Below, one piece after another: positions 1 to 11,964 of a stretch of DNA of 64,000 nt. Origin of the DNA: Mixophyes australis (Eukaryota; Chordata; Amphibia; Anura; Limnodynastidae); assembly GCA_036250195.1 (NCBI GenBank), contig JAVHZZ010000003.1, forward strand, positions 342,965,875 to 343,029,874. Reading direction: 5' to 3'. The notes below the pieces were generated by a model that saw only the letters and a list, made by a program, of their open reading frames with translations, ran no database searches and was not told the DNA's origin. The position numbers were made by a program, and so were the translations under genes. Every line of letters begins with the position of its first letter. Position 1 is the stretch's first letter.

Positions 1-544
1 GGATGCGAAGGTATTTTGACAGGTGCAGAGAGTGTAACGGAACAAGCTGAGCTAAAACACCAGGCTGATAGAAGAACATTTACTTAACTTGCCTGATATT
101 CTCTTGTTGTCCTGATTTTTTGTTTGTTTGTGCCGAACGAAGTGATCTGTGCAGATCCTGAGCTTTATAATTAGCTTCGTTACTTTTTATATTGATATTA
201 GTCTTTATTTATGATGCGATTTGTTTTATCTTACTGCATAATTTAGAATGCTTTTTGGCATCCACAGCTTTTATGTGTTCATTGTACGTTCCCTGTCTTT
301 GGTAATTATCTTGGAAATAAATACACAGGGACTGAAGCATAACAAGGCTTGGGGTGTGTAGGTTCAGCGCTGAGGTCAATCAATCTTTTATCTGTTTTTC
401 ACTATCGCCAGTAGAGCTCTATTTTCAAGTCTGCAGATCATCACCATTAGCAAGGAACATTACCTGCATTTGAATGGCTTCTTAGATTTATTTAAGCCCA
501 GAACATATAGACAATTACAGTTAAAGAGTAACTTCAGTTCAATG
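1..544. other. intergenic, no feature seen
   Basis: AT-rich sequence with no open reading frame of note, no splice-bounded exon and no terminal inverted repeat that I can recognise. Confidence 0.5.
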
Positions 545-826
545 AGTTAGCATTGTTACCTCACAGCACTGGGGTCATGAATTCGTTTCCAATAAGGGCC
601 TTGTCTGTGTGGTTTTTGTATGTTCTCCCTATTTTTTATGGGTTTCCTCCGGGTGCTCCAGTTTCCTCTCGCAGCCCTAAAACATACTGTTAGGTTAATT
701 GTGTGTGCATGTGTTTGTTAGGGGATTGAAGCTGTAAACTCCAATGCAGCAGGGATTCATGTGAACGGTTACATATTCTCTGTCCAATATGATTGTCACA
801 ATATAAATAAATTATTATTATAATAA
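545..826 (+). mobile_element. tRNA-derived SINE, copy 1 (plus orientation)
   Basis: The 5' part begins in the RNA polymerase III A-box-like segment (GTTAGCATTGTTACCTCACA) and lacks the first bases seen in the fuller copies near 28.2 and 52.3 kb. The conserved core GGGTTTCCTCCGGGTGCTCC follows, then the body ending in a TATAAATAAATTATTATTA tail. Several substitutions and small deletions relative to the other copies indicate an old insertion. The element does not encode protein; it would have been mobilised by a LINE reverse transcriptase. Confidence 0.8.
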
Positions 827-2089
827 TGTACAAATTACCATTATATTTACCTGATATTCATGCTAATGTAAAGTATATGGGGGGGTCATTGGCATCTGCT
901 TGACCTGTCGAGTTGCTAGTGTACATAAAAGAAGATTGTATGATCATTTTGGAATTTTGGCTTTTTTTACAGTAGGCGGTGGGGCTATGGTGACTTTGGG
1001 TAGAGTTTTCTCTAAGCCACACAGCATTGCTATATAGCAGACATGCAACTTAAGCCATCTGTAGGACTAGTGTACAGTTGGCTCATTGTTCCTAAACAGA
1101 TCTCTTATGGACCAACCACGAATCCTTTTACTAAAATAGAGGAAAATGAAACATTGCTCAGACCCAGTTATAAGGCCGCCTATAGATGCTTTGCCTCAAT
1201 CCTGCAATTGGCTATCGTGGTAAACCCGTTTCCCTTTTTCATTTTAAATAAGATACTGTAAAAAGAAGACTTGAATAGAACATCTTATTGTCTTAACCTA
1301 GAAGTCGACAAAGGTAACAAAAAAATACATATTTTTCAAAGCAAGAATTGAAATGATTAGGAATCTATTACCAGTGTTCAACCGCATCTCAAACCTGTAG
1401 ATTACAGCTGTTTATTCCAAATATTCCTGCCTGGTACTCTAGGAGGTGAATGAAAGTGGGACAGATGCTGTTTTCATGAAGCAATACAGAATATTAATAT
1501 CTTAATCAGCATGAATAAAACTGTAGCTCTTCAGTCATCGCTTTGAAATCTGAGCAGCTGTTTCCGATGGACTTTTGACTTTGTGTTACTTACATTTGAT
1601 CTCCTGGTCCCTTTTGCCTCATCCCAGGGTGACGAGGGCTGTATCTACATGGGAAATTTGATGGCATTGACCTAAGTAATTTAAATGTTTCCTCTAGGGG
1701 AGTCAATGCTAAACTTATCATTAGAATTCTACAGGAAATAGACATTCAATTAAGTATGTTCTTTAACCTGGCTCATTGCCTGTGATTCTTACAGTTTGTA
1801 CAGTTTTGTTTTCATTAATATGACATCCTTCAGACTTGCGGCCTTGCTTAAAGTGAACCTGTCACCTGCAGCAAACGACACATTAAATTGATGGGTGATT
1901 CATGTCCGAATGCAACTTGCATGTAGGTTGCGTGTTTAAAAAGTGCACGGAACTTGTGAGCAGTTCCGACCATTTTCAAATCCAAGTATATGTCAAGATT
2001 TGAGTCTGGGTGGAGTACGTTCTCACTACAGTACTTGTCATACGTAGATACACGGAACAGATTGCCGTATACGCACAAGCGTATCTACA
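827..2089. other. intergenic, no gene seen
   Basis: Unique-looking AT-rich sequence. Short open frames exist, such as 72 codons at 1043-1261, but they show no recognisable domain. The stretch 1850-2089 may be the degenerate left part of the Harbinger-like relic that follows. Confidence 0.45.
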
Positions 2090-2605
2090 ATAAAAGTTTA
2101 CATCAGAACGCATCCAAATTTTATTTGATCATGAAATAAAATAACAACTGTTCACAGTATAATCACTCATATTAATTTAAATATTCATATATAATGTTTT
2201 AGATGTTTTACATTATTTACATAAATAAAGATGATTTCAATGTGTACTGTTCATACAGTGCAATTTTAGTAGTATATCTTAGTTGTGCACAGCTGTTCTG
2301 TGCTAGCTAGTGGCACACATATGTGTAACTTTTAAATCAAATTTTATGCCGCTTTAGTCATCACTATTAGACGGCAGTTACACCTGCCCTATAGTGGGTG
2401 CAAAAGATACGGCTGAAAACAATACACATGACAAAACACAGGTCTTGCTTTAGCTGCATCTATGCCATATCGCCCTTACTGTACATGGCCTACGTTAGTC
2501 CACCCCTTTCCCCCTCCCCCATTCCTCCGCTCAGGTTGTAGGCAGTAGCGTCATTTGTGTTCAGACATGAATTTTATGCAATTGCATTAATTGACGCAGT
2601 GTCTG
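2090..2605 (+). mobile_element. Harbinger-like non-autonomous element, family D, degraded copy
   Basis: Recognised by collinear similarity to the elements at 35566-36242 and 25680-26345. The shared blocks include a segment reading CCCTTACTGTACAT, a pyrimidine-rich block with CCCCTCCCCC, GTTGTAGGCAG, and a 3' ATTAATTGACGC resembling the end of the 35.6-kb copy. Neither terminus is intact and no target duplication can be read, so both borders are approximate. Confidence 0.45.
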
Positions 2606-3536
2606 TTTCTGGACTGTTTTCTAATGTCTGTTTCTGTGTAATATCGATATATAGTTTCTTCTCTGTGAATAAGTTTTACTTGTCTGCATGAAGTATTAAT
2701 GCAAATGTCAATGCCCCATGTACTGGCAGGACAATGCTTACAGTGTTCCTGAGACACTTTCTGTGACATCATCAAACTCTCTGCCAGGATTCTGAGTGGC
2801 ACCGAATAACCACAGGGCATTACTGCCACAGGATATCCAGCCTACACCAATAGGGCATTATGGCTTAAAGTCCAATGTCGATAGGGAGGGATATAGGTTT
2901 ATAGTTGATTTCCTCAAGTGGCATTTGTGTTGGTAACTGTATTGTCGTAAGGTTTTTACTCAGAATTAGAGGTGAGTGGAAATTTTCTAAACTGGCCTGA
3001 AAAATTTTCACCTGGTTCAGCATTTGGCCCCAAAATTTTGCACGTATTGCTGGTGGAATTTGGGTTCATGTGTTCTCAGTCTTACCCCAACCACACAGCA
3101 GAATGAATTTGTCCCAGTTCTATTCTCTACATGAAATGCAATGTCGAAGTCAGCAAATTGGATAAAGTCATTTCAATTAATATCGAGCAAACTTGATTGT
3201 CTTTGTCTGAAATTATGCGTAGAGCACACTACGGCGTGAAAGGGCGTATCCAGCCGCAACACGTGGAAATAAACAGTTTCTACACTTTTACACACATTCG
3301 CACAAACATAAACATTTGTAAATAGTACATATTAATTGTAGTTGCAACACATAGTCATTTATGTTCAAATATAGTAGAATTCATGTTTAATAAAGAAGGT
3401 ATTTGCATACTAGTGAAACCTATGGTTCAGGTTAAGGGAAATGTGTCATGTTTGATATCATATTAATCCCCTTTACATCAGCAGCTGTCCGGTGCATTCG
3501 GCAAAGAGATCACACATTTCATACTCTAGTTATTGA
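2606..3536. other. intergenic, no feature seen
   Basis: AT-rich unique sequence. The open frame of 80 codons at 2587-2829 (minus) has no family resemblance. No inverted-repeat element is visible. Confidence 0.45.
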
Positions 3537-3959
3537 TGTTAGGGAATAAACCTTTTATATGATTCTGACTGTAAAATGTTAATTGCCTGGTTGTAATTGG
3601 AGTTATGGCGGGAAGAACAGAGCACATTCCCTGGAGAAATGACCCCCACCTTTGGATTCCTTAGATTAAACCAGCCTATGATCTACAACCCCCTGGACCT
3701 TCCTTAAACCTGGACCAATAGAAGCAAGCCACATCATTTGCATTGTTTTACTGTATTTCTGTTTGCATATAAGCATGAGCCTCACATCCAGTGAACAGAC
3801 TTCTTGTCCACAGACTTCAGGATTGAATGACTGTTCGCTGGATCCAGAGCGCCTGCGATAAGTAACGGCTGTACTTATTATTATTTCGCTTTAATTATTC
3901 TGCTACTTTTTGAGAATAAATATTTGTGCGTTGGAAACACAAATCGAGATTCCACAATC
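3537..3959 (+). mobile_element. probable solo LTR of a retrotransposon
   Basis: A 423-bp block begins TGTTAGGG and is flanked by a near-perfect 8-bp repeat (GTTATTGA at 3529-3536, GTTATTGG at 3960-3967). Promoter-like order is visible: a TATA-type box GCATATAAG near 3764, a downstream transcribed segment, and a polyadenylation signal AATAAA at 3915-3920 about 45 bp before the end. This U3-R-U5-like order suggests an LTR with no internal region. The 3' end reads CACAATC rather than the usual CA, and 8 bp is longer than the 4-6 bp usual for LTR elements, so the class is uncertain. A DNA element is the alternative. Confidence 0.45.
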
Positions 3960-4129
3960 GTTATTGGATAGCGACAAAAAGCTCTTAACAGCAATTTACA
4001 AATATAGTGCAAAAAAATTAAAGCAGAAGTGAGGTTTGGAGATTGTGTCAATGGAGAAGGCTAAAATATGTCCTGATCCGTTGTGAGAGCTTCACAGCAG
4101 ATCTGTGCAATACTTTGTCACAATTTCTC

Positions 4130-4490
4130 CCGTTTCTACTGTGCCTGTACTACTAATATTGGGATTTTAAAAACTACATGACAATTCTACTTTAAAGACT
4201 TATTTGATGCATTTTTTATATTCATTCATTTTCTATATCATGTTTCAGTTCTACTCAGAATCAAATAACCATAGTTTTTGTAAATTATAATTTTCATATA
4301 GAACTATTTGGTATATTAGTGAGCAAATAGGTTGATTTTAGTCTAATTTTATTATTTTACTAAGGTATTAGAAGGCCCAGGACAAAAATTACATTAAAAA
4401 GCTCACAGACCACATTGCAAAACAAGTGGAGTAATTAAATGTGCAAGTCTACCCCCAAATGACAGTGTTTTAGTAGTTTCATGAGAAAAG
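4130..4490 (+). repeat. dispersed repeat, arm 1 of an inverted pair
   Basis: The core at about 4245-4480 matches the reverse complement of about 9365-9600. Shared segments include TTCTACTCA, AACCATAGT, TTGGTATATTAGTGAG and AAGTGGAGTAATT in the same order. No coding capacity is seen. The unit is an old dispersed repeat of unknown class and its outer borders are approximate. Confidence 0.65.
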
Positions 4491-6324
4491 TGCAATTTGG
4501 CATGTAAATATCAAAGCTCTGTTAGCAGTAGGAATAATAGCTGTTAAAATAATGTTTAAGAGCCTCAGACAGATTTTACTCTTTTGGCATAACCTTAAAA
4601 TAAGTTTTGGGCATATCTAGGCCAAGAGTAAGGATAATAATTAGCAATAATAAAAATTATTATTACTATTATTTTTATTATTATTATTCTTATTATTCTT
4701 AAACCTTTCTACCAAAAGGACTCAAAGCACTTTACATTGTTTACAGCCTAAATCGCACACACACCACACACAAACTTTCGTCAGTAGCTAATTAGCTGAT
4801 TAGCTGGAGGAAACACTTACCAACCTGTATGTACTGTGGCACCAATTTGGCAAACTTAACGTTTTTGGAAATATCAGTGCTCCATGACTGTCCGATAAGT
4901 TTGCAAAAGTGGTGCTGAAAAAAATATTCAGAATTTGGAACAATATTCTCTATCAAAATGTTCAATGTATAATGTTTGTGAGACATAATGGGTATGATTA
5001 AGAATATTTGATTAAAACTGTATTTATACATTTAGATTTTAAATTGCCCCAGGAGATGCCCATACATACTGCAGTCATGACAACCAATTAGGCAATTCTA
5101 GACCTGAATTAGTTCCCGTTTGTGTGGATTAGAACCGAACTAAGACCCAATGGGGACCTAGGCAATGTACTAGTTTGGACCCCTCCCACCTACAATTATC
5201 AAAAAATAAACCCATAAAGATGAATTAGGGTAATCTGGGTCCCATGCGGGACTCTTGTTGCCAGATGGATGATCCGGTTGTGCTGCTGCTATAAATCAAA
5301 ATCTGATTGGGAACATTGAAACGTCAATTGGGATTGGTGTAACATATGGTTAGACAAATACCACTATCGCACTGTGTTTGTAATCATTACCACATACTAG
5401 TGTCTCATGCAAGTATAGCCAAAGTAGACATAGATCAATTTAATTGAACCAAACCTCTTATCTCCTCTTACCTTTAGGATCGTTTTGGTTCTGCAATGCC
5501 CTCTTTCAAAGGATCACTCATCTTCTTAGGACACCAGGATGCTGAGATAAAATATTTTTCAATGTGTAGCCTATCCAGGTCTCATAAATAAAAAAACTAA
5601 TAGTGGGCTCTCTCTTGGTTGGCTTAGGATAAATACCCCTACTTCCTTTTGATTAAAACAGCTCTGCTCATAATGGGGCTGATTCACATTTAGGAGCATA
5701 ATCAGCTAATGGGTGTAAACTTTGCACTTAGAAAAACTATTTTCTGCTGCAGGGGAGAAAATGTTAAATGTACAACTTGGTTTTGGGTATAGAGGGTGGA
5801 GAATGCAGCCTAGATTAAATCTAACATGCACTGTAAAAACAGCTGGTCAGTAAGTGTGTGCAAAATATAACAGCATGCAGTATAAGATGAACATATTTGC
5901 TCCCCTTGCAGTGCCACAGTTTGCTCAACTGCAAATTCTGCACTGGGGACAACTTTGTAGCTTAATCTTAAACAGCCCCAATGTGTCAATGCAAGACTAT
6001 TGTATAATATCATATAGTATTAATCAGAAAGGGTAAATGGGCAATGTTCGGATATTCTATATTTTACCCTGATTAAATACAGACATTAAGACTAATGCAG
6101 AGATGGCAAAATTGGCAGAAATTACTCTAAAAAAAGCACAGAAAAATAGCGTATTTTCTCCCATATGCAGATCCATGCACATCTGGAGACTCCTCCACCT
6201 CTGCATCGGCATAACATGTGCCTGGCTTACAACAAGTCTTCATCATCAGCATGTATTTGTGCCTGTCCTGTAACAGGTACAAAAGATATGGCTCCTAGCA
6301 AGTGTATATGTGAGTTTCTGCAGG
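4491..6324. other. intergenic, contains an (ATT)n microsatellite
   Basis: A (TTA)/(ATT) microsatellite lies at about 4640-4702 and is followed by a segment resembling a degraded SINE tail (AAGCACTTTACATTGT). The remainder is unique AT-rich DNA. Overlapping 60- and 67-codon open frames near 5810-6036 lie on opposite strands and have no recognisable domain. Confidence 0.45.
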
Positions 6325-6332
6325 TCTGTATG

Positions 6333-6760
6333 CAGGGCCGCCATCAGGGGGGTATGGGGGGTACTGTTGTACCGGGCCCGGGCTCACCAGGGGGCCCGGT
6401 ACAACAGCGCAACATATACTTACCTGGGGGCCAGCCGCTGGTCTCCGCTACTGTGTCTTCAGCCAGGCACCAGAATGCGATCGCAGGGGTGGAGGAATCA
6501 TACCCACTGCGATCATGTGATCTGTCACAGGCAGAGGACATGATCGCAGGGGGAATGATTCCTCCACCCCTGCGATCGCATACTGGTGCCTAGCTGTCAT
6601 GGTGACAGCCAGGCTGAAGACACAGTAGCGGAGACCAGCGGCGGGCCCCCAGGTAAGTAAATGTTGCTGTTGCTCATGGGGGGGATGCGCTCATCAGGGG
6701 GGGGGCCCGGGGGACACTGGGGGCCCGTACTGGGCATGATTATTTCTGAAGGCAGCCCTG
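6333..6760. mobile_element. hAT-type MITE with internal palindrome and perfect 8-bp TSD
   Basis: The 428-bp element starts CAGGGCCGCC and ends in the complement of CAGGGCTGCC. It is flanked by a perfect 8-bp direct repeat TCTGTATG at 6325-6332 and 6761-6768, the duplication length of hAT transposons. The interior is GC-rich and strongly palindromic: GCGATCGCAGGGGTGGAGGA (about 6478-6497) is mirrored by TCCTCCACCCCTGCGATCGC (about 6560-6579), and outer segments around CTCCGCTACTGTGTCTTC pair with GAAGACACAGTAGCGGAG. Open frames crossing it are products of GC-rich composition. It has no transposase. Confidence 0.85.
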
Positions 6761-6960
6761 TCTGTATGTGCACTACTATACAATGCCTCTTCCCTCCCCT
6801 GGCCTGCCTCTCCAGGCACAGGTGGGCATAGGTGCCAGAGCTAGTCTGTACAGGCACATATGTGTGTGCCCACATTCTGAGCATGTGCATAGCAATTTCA
6901 CACAAGACATGCAATGCAAACTGGCATACGTCTGATTCTATAGCAATCTCATATGTATAA

Positions 6961-7145
6961 CATACTTGCCTACACTCCTGGAATTTCCAGGAGGCTCCAT
7001 AAATTTCTGGGTGTCCTCCCGGGCTCCCAGAAGAGTAGGCATTCTCCCAGATTGTTGAGGAGGCGGGACTTAATGACGTGTTTGTGCCATTAAGCACCGC
7101 CCCCCCGAAATGCAATTTCATAGCAGTCGGGCGTAGGCAAGTATG
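6961..7145. mobile_element. hAT-type MITE, family C, copy 1
   Basis: This 185-bp element starts CATACTTGCCTACACTCC and ends GTAGGCAAGTATG. The flanking 8-bp repeats are ATGTATAA (6953-6960) and ATGTCTAA (7146-7153), matching at 7 of 8 positions. The internal block with AGGCGGGACTTAATGACG recalls the GGGGCGGGGC block of other members. Its ends are shared with copies near 43.2, 46.6 and 53.4 kb. It has no coding capacity. Confidence 0.8.
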
Positions 7146-7183
7146 ATGTCTAAGGGTGGATTCATTACTAAGTGTCATTACAA

Positions 7184-7236
7184 AGCGCTATGGAATTTGC
7201 TGGCGCTATATAAATAAATGTTGATGATGATGATGC
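7184..7236 (-). repeat. SINE-tail-like fragment with (GATGAT) repeat
   Basis: GCGCTATGGAATTTGCTGG followed by CGCTATATAAATAAATG and a (TGATGA)n run. The same short module recurs, in one orientation or the other, at 10758-10797, 20377-20396, 26407-26470 and 60388-60447. Confidence 0.6.
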
Positions 7237-8230
7237 TGATATTTTGAGAATGATACTAAAATCTATATTCTCAAATTCAATAAAACCATGGTTTACTCCA
7301 ACTTTTATTTACTTTACTTTCATCTCATAATTGCCCTTGAATGTCATGATTTCTTTCTACATTTTTTTTTTTTGTAAAATAAACTGGTATATGTTCTACA
7401 ACAAATAAAACCAAAGCATAATCTAATAATATAGCCCTTAGACATCTTGTACGTCTTAGATAACCAGACAGGAAGTTGAAACCCTCTCTCAGTGGAGATG
7501 CTCTCGTCTGTTGTATTAGCATCATACAGAAGGGAGGGAAAGAGTAAGAATAGAACAATGAAATAAATAACACACCAATAGTGGAAGAAACTTAACAAAA
7601 GGTAGATATTCTGACCGGAGCATCCTTCTAATTCACAATGTCAGCGAAAATAGAACTCCTCAGGTAATTGAAAGCGATCGAGACTTACATTACAGACATA
7701 TAAAATGTTGCCTGTGAATATTATGTTAGAGTTCCTCCTTCTACTGAGAGAATTGTATGATTCATTAAGAGCCCCACAAATCAGAGAAAGCAAGAACTGC
7801 ATGATAGAGAGTAGGAAAGAGCTTTGTTGACAATATAATCTATCAAATTAGGACATATGCACACAAAGCAATAATATCTAATACAGTAGGCCTGCTAACA
7901 CAGAGCATTGTGGCACCACAAGGCACATTAAAGTATAGTCACTATAACGCATGATAAACATGTTTCTCTGTTGTAGCATATACCAAATAATACAGTTCTT
8001 ACAATATTAGAGGTCACTTAAACCGACAAAAAATGGATCACACTACTCAAAAGGATGTTGCAATGTCATATAGCTACGTTTGTGCTTTGCATCTATTGCA
8101 CTGGGCTTTAAATTGATGCAAGGATTGTCAAGGAAAGTTGGCATTGCCTGTGGGGCACTATTTGCTATGAATTATGGCCTATTGGGGAGGGTAAGATTTC
8201 CTTGTTATTGTCAGTGGGTGTTACATTTTA
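7237..8230. other. intergenic, no feature seen
   Basis: Unique AT-rich sequence. Two overlapping minus-strand frames at 7325-7598 (82 and 84 codons) lie in different registers and show no domain. Confidence 0.45.
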
Positions 8231-8409
8231 GGCGGTAGATTGATCAAATCTTTTAAAAAGAAATAGTGGAGGTGTTGCCCGTGGCAGCCAATCAGATTCT
8301 AGCTTTCATTTATCTTTGGCATGCTAGAACATGTTAGCTAGAATCTGATTGGTTGCTATGGGCAACACCTCCACTTCTCCGTTTTAGAAGGTTTGATCAA
8401 TCTAGCCCT
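8231..8409. mobile_element. palindromic Harbinger-like MITE, family A, copy 1
   Basis: Two arms of about 75 bp form a near-perfect hairpin. The left arm runs through GTGGAGGTGTTGCCC and CAATCAGATTCTAGCT, and the right arm through AGCTAGAATCTGATTGG and GGGCAACACCTCCAC. Outer ends read TAGATTGATCAA and TTGATCAATCTA. The flanks are compatible with a short TA-rich duplication. No coding capacity. Confidence 0.85.
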
Positions 8410-9359
8410 ACATTTTTACATGGTTGCTCTCAGTGGTCGAAAGTGGAGATTTAGAAGCGGTGGTATAAAAAATGTAATGGGAATGTAAGTGAATGGAATT
8501 TGATAGTTTTTCAATGAAGGCAGAAGGAGAAGTGGCAGTATGGCATACCACGATTACACAGCCACGTTCACCACTGGTCGCAATGATAACAGATTTTCTC
8601 CACCTATGGGATAGTCAAGATATATTTAGCACCAATTTTTGTGTTATCCTTTCCATGCTACCTTTATTATTGCTCTTTGTTTGTACAGCTATATACATCA
8701 GTTGATCTTTGCTCTAGTTTATCTACTGGTTTCTTTCCTTTCCGAGAGTTCTATCTTTTAACTGTCAGTTTACAGACTATTGTATTTATTTAAGCCTCTG
8801 CCTGCTACACAAAGTCAAAAATCATTTCTTAGAAGCGACAACTAACTTACTGCTCTAAAACAATGGTTTCTGGAACAAAATAAGTATATGTGTCCAAAAC
8901 ACACAAGAGCGACCCTGCAATTACAAATGAAATGTTTCTCCTCAGGTAAAGGCTCAGCTTTCCTTTCGGATAATAGGGAGAATATTTCGCTGCCTGAGAA
9001 GTAAACAGGCGGCAGTTTCATACTGGCAGTGTTTAAAGATGAATTATTGTTTACTACATAAAATGTATTAACATTATAGTAACAAGTAAATTCTAACTGT
9101 TATAGTATTCCTATTACAATGCGTGTTTTTTTAAAGCTGCAGTACCAAATACTGTAACATTTTACTAATATTCTCCTCATCCCTAGCTAGCTCTCCACGC
9201 AGGTGTTCCCAGGGCCCTGCTGGTTCAGAACTGGCTAATCAAAGATGGCTGCCCTTTGGCAGCAGAGTGGGGTGTGACCGGAAGGACCAATCACAAGCTG
9301 CAGCCAATTGTGGCTTGTGATTGGTTCTGCAGCTCACACCCCCTTTCTTTCTGCTTCTT
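8410..9359. other. intergenic with a short palindrome
   Basis: Mostly unique. A hairpin lies at about 9267-9345: GGGGTGTGA and CCAATCACAAGC are mirrored by GCTTGTGATTGG and TCACACCCC. It may be a short MITE relic, but I see no clear target duplication. The 70-codon frame at 8493-8705 ends in a hydrophobic stretch but resembles no known protein. Confidence 0.4.
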
Positions 9360-9640
9360 TTTTTTTAACTTGTACTAAAACAATACAATTTTGGGATACA
9401 CTTGCAAATTCAATTACTCCACTTGCTTTGTAAAGTGGTCTGAGTGCTTATTAATGTAATTTTTTTTGCCCTAGGCGCAGTAAAAAATAAAATTAAGCTA
9501 AAATTAACCAAATTACTCACTAATATACCAAATCTTTCTATGTCAAAATTAAAATTTACAAATACTATGGTTAATTTATTTTGAGTAGAATTGAATAATG
9601 ATATAATGAATTATTCTTAATTACATTTTTCACACTTGGG
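9360..9640 (-). repeat. dispersed repeat, arm 2 of an inverted pair
   Basis: Reverse-complement counterpart of the repeat at 4130-4490. Shared blocks include AATTACTCCACTTG, CTCACTAATATACCAA and ACTATGGTTAATTTA. Numerous substitutions indicate two independent old copies rather than a recent inverted duplication. Confidence 0.65.
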
Positions 9641-10745
9641 AATTTTATTGCATAAAATTAAGCATTGTTTTTACTTCCTGGAACAAGCTATACATATCAA
9701 GACAAGCTATAATGCCTTTCTTAGAAATATCACTGTGTGATGGATTTGAAAATTAAATATTACAATGAATGCTTTTCAGGATCATTGAGGATGTACCACA
9801 GCGATCGCTCAGATTAATCACCGGGCATAGTAAAAATAAATGTGGACTTGTCCATGTGCTACTGAACTAGCTATATGTCATCTTACTGGAATAGCAAATT
9901 ATTTAACAGTTAAATGTCCTGTAGAGACTGTGTTGTCAAGCACCGTCCCTTCTTTGTCATTATGACTACATTATCTGTTATTGCATTTTACTTTAGATAA
10001 CCTTTTCATGGTATTTAAGTGTGATTGCTCATCAATTTTCAGCTTTCCACCCCAGTGCTTTTTATTTCAAGAGTAAATTGTGTATCATTAAAAAATTATT
10101 TTTTTTTACGCAGTCCACACGTGCTTTGTCAAAATTAATAAAATAGAATAAAAAGTTACTGTTCATAAAATCCACTCAACAGTAAAATAAACGTTTCAAC
10201 ACAAGTTAAATATTCAATTAAATTTGATAGTTGAGTTAAATGTAAAAAAAAAACAACTTCAAAGTTATTTTATCTATCTTTTTATTAGATTTTAACATCT
10301 AATGCGCTTCAAAGTACTAATTAAATTCTTGAAAATATAGCTCTCTCATCTCACAAGGTATAAAGGAAATACAATGGGCACCTTTGCTTACACGTAAATA
10401 TATAGACTCGTAATTCTGTTTAAAAACAACAAAACAGTTTTTTTTGTGCCTTATGTGTGTTAAAAGGACCATAAGTTTTTGGTTCTGATCACTCGACAAT
10501 TATTCCTTCGGTTGTAAAAAACAGCTGCCCTACGATTGTCCTATAACACAAAATAGCTTATAACGTCAACCAAAAAAGGCAGTAAATCCCTCTGTAGCCT
10601 TAAAATATTCAGAGGCAATGGAGAAGTATGAAGGATTTAACAGCTGTGTTCGTGTCCTGCGGTTGGTTAGATAACACTTGATAAGATTTTGCAGTTTTAT
10701 ATTTCACCCAAGGGCACATGGGATGAAGCACAATAATTTACTAGG
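9641..10745. other. intergenic, no feature seen
   Basis: AT-rich unique sequence with several A/T homopolymer runs, such as those near 10090 and 10245. No coding or RNA feature is recognised. Confidence 0.45.
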
Positions 10746-10797
10746 CAATATATATATTTGCTGGCGCTATATAAATAAATGTTGATGATGATGATGA

Positions 10798-10877
<80 letters not shown>

Positions 10878-10922
10878 TTTTATATATATAAATATTATAA
10901 TATCTATCTATCTATCTATCTG
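10746..10922. repeat. SINE-tail fragment plus (TA)n and (TATC)n microsatellites
   Basis: A TTGCTGGCGCTATATAAATAA fragment with (GATGAT) at about 10758-10797 leads into long (TA)n blocks (about 10802-10877, with one interruption) and then a (CTAT)n run up to 10920. Confidence 0.9.
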
Positions 10923-11774
10923 TATAATCAAGGGAAACATGCAGTTGAACCATGTTGCTACATTACCTTTGTTGTTGTTTTTGTAAATGAGTTTAAGTAA
11001 ATTATTTTGATTGGTCCACTTGCTATAGTTACCGAGAGAGAAGGTTTGTAGGAGGAATCTTTTCACAAAGATGCACAGCAATTATTCATATACAGTATTT
11101 TGCCTCTTGTCTGTTTACCAAGTCTCTACAGTTACTGATGACAGTCTAGCTAAAAACTAATGAACGAAAACTTGGCAGATTTTGGGGATTTCTGTAATTA
11201 GCATGCATGGCAAAAAGAGCACACAGTACGGATGTTAATATATTGCCATGAAAACCTTCGTACAAGCGTCCCCGGAGAGCGGCAGTTGGACAGCACTGAT
11301 TTATATGGAGGTGTAAAAAGGCTGAGAACTCACAAATCAAAAACAGCAGAAACATTGTATTTATGCTCATGAGTCAATAATTTGGTTCTCCGTGAGACCT
11401 TTATCATGTCAACGGCTTTCAAGGACTGTGTCGAACACAGCCATCCTGTAAATTCGCTGTATGTTGTGATGTTGTGGATATTTTTTTTTTTGGAAGCCCT
11501 GTTGCGAATCTGTTAGAAATTAAAACTGATGACTTAATGAGAAGCTGGCACGTGTGAGGTTCTTAGATAAATTAGCAGATAAATGGAAAACAATTTTCAA
11601 TCTCCCCGCCAACTATGTTTTGTTTCAGATACAGACATTTTACTTATTGTTAAATTCTCATACCCTATATTTCAATAATCTCTTAGCTCTGTAGTTGAGG
11701 TTTGTTGGGCTGTGTTCTGCTACCTTCATGGAATACCTCTCCCTTTACCTATCCCAGTGTGGGACAGACTAGAT
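10923..11774. other. intergenic, repeat-poor
   Basis: No gene or transposon is recognised. The part at about 11040-11440 has a more balanced base composition than its surroundings and no repeat match within the window, so it could be a conserved non-coding element. That is conjecture. The 74-codon minus-strand frame within it has no recognisable domain. Confidence 0.35.
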
Positions 11775-11904
11775 CAGCGATGGGCAACAGGCAGATCACA
11801 GGCTACCATTGGCGCTCTGATGGCACCTTCACCTGCTACCCCTCAATGAGCTACTCCCATAGTTATTCTCTCCTTTCGGTAGACCTGGGGCAGCTGACAG
11901 TCAC

Positions 11905-11906
<2 letters not shown>
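11775..11906. mobile_element. hAT-like element fragment (left end only)
   Basis: Begins CAGCGATGGGCAACAGGC, closely matching the left end of the element at 31800. The right part is lost where a TA microsatellite begins at 11907, so no terminal partner or target duplication can be seen. Confidence 0.5.
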
Positions 11907-11942
<36 letters not shown>

Positions 11943-11964
11943 TAGATAGATAGATAGATAGATA
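11907..11964. repeat. (TA)n and (GATA)n microsatellite
   Basis: About 17 TA units are followed directly by about six GATA units. The repetitive Ile-Tyr end of the frame crossing it is not a real protein. Confidence 0.95.

Noticed and set aside
6165..6593. 142-codon plus-strand open frame with Gly/Pro-rich part
   Set aside because: More than half lies inside the MITE at 6333-6760; the opposite strand is also open because of the palindrome. No family resemblance.
6597..7178. 193-codon minus-strand open frame
   Set aside because: It spans parts of two unrelated hAT-type MITEs and the gap between them, with no domain. Low stop density in GC-rich MITE sequence explains its length.
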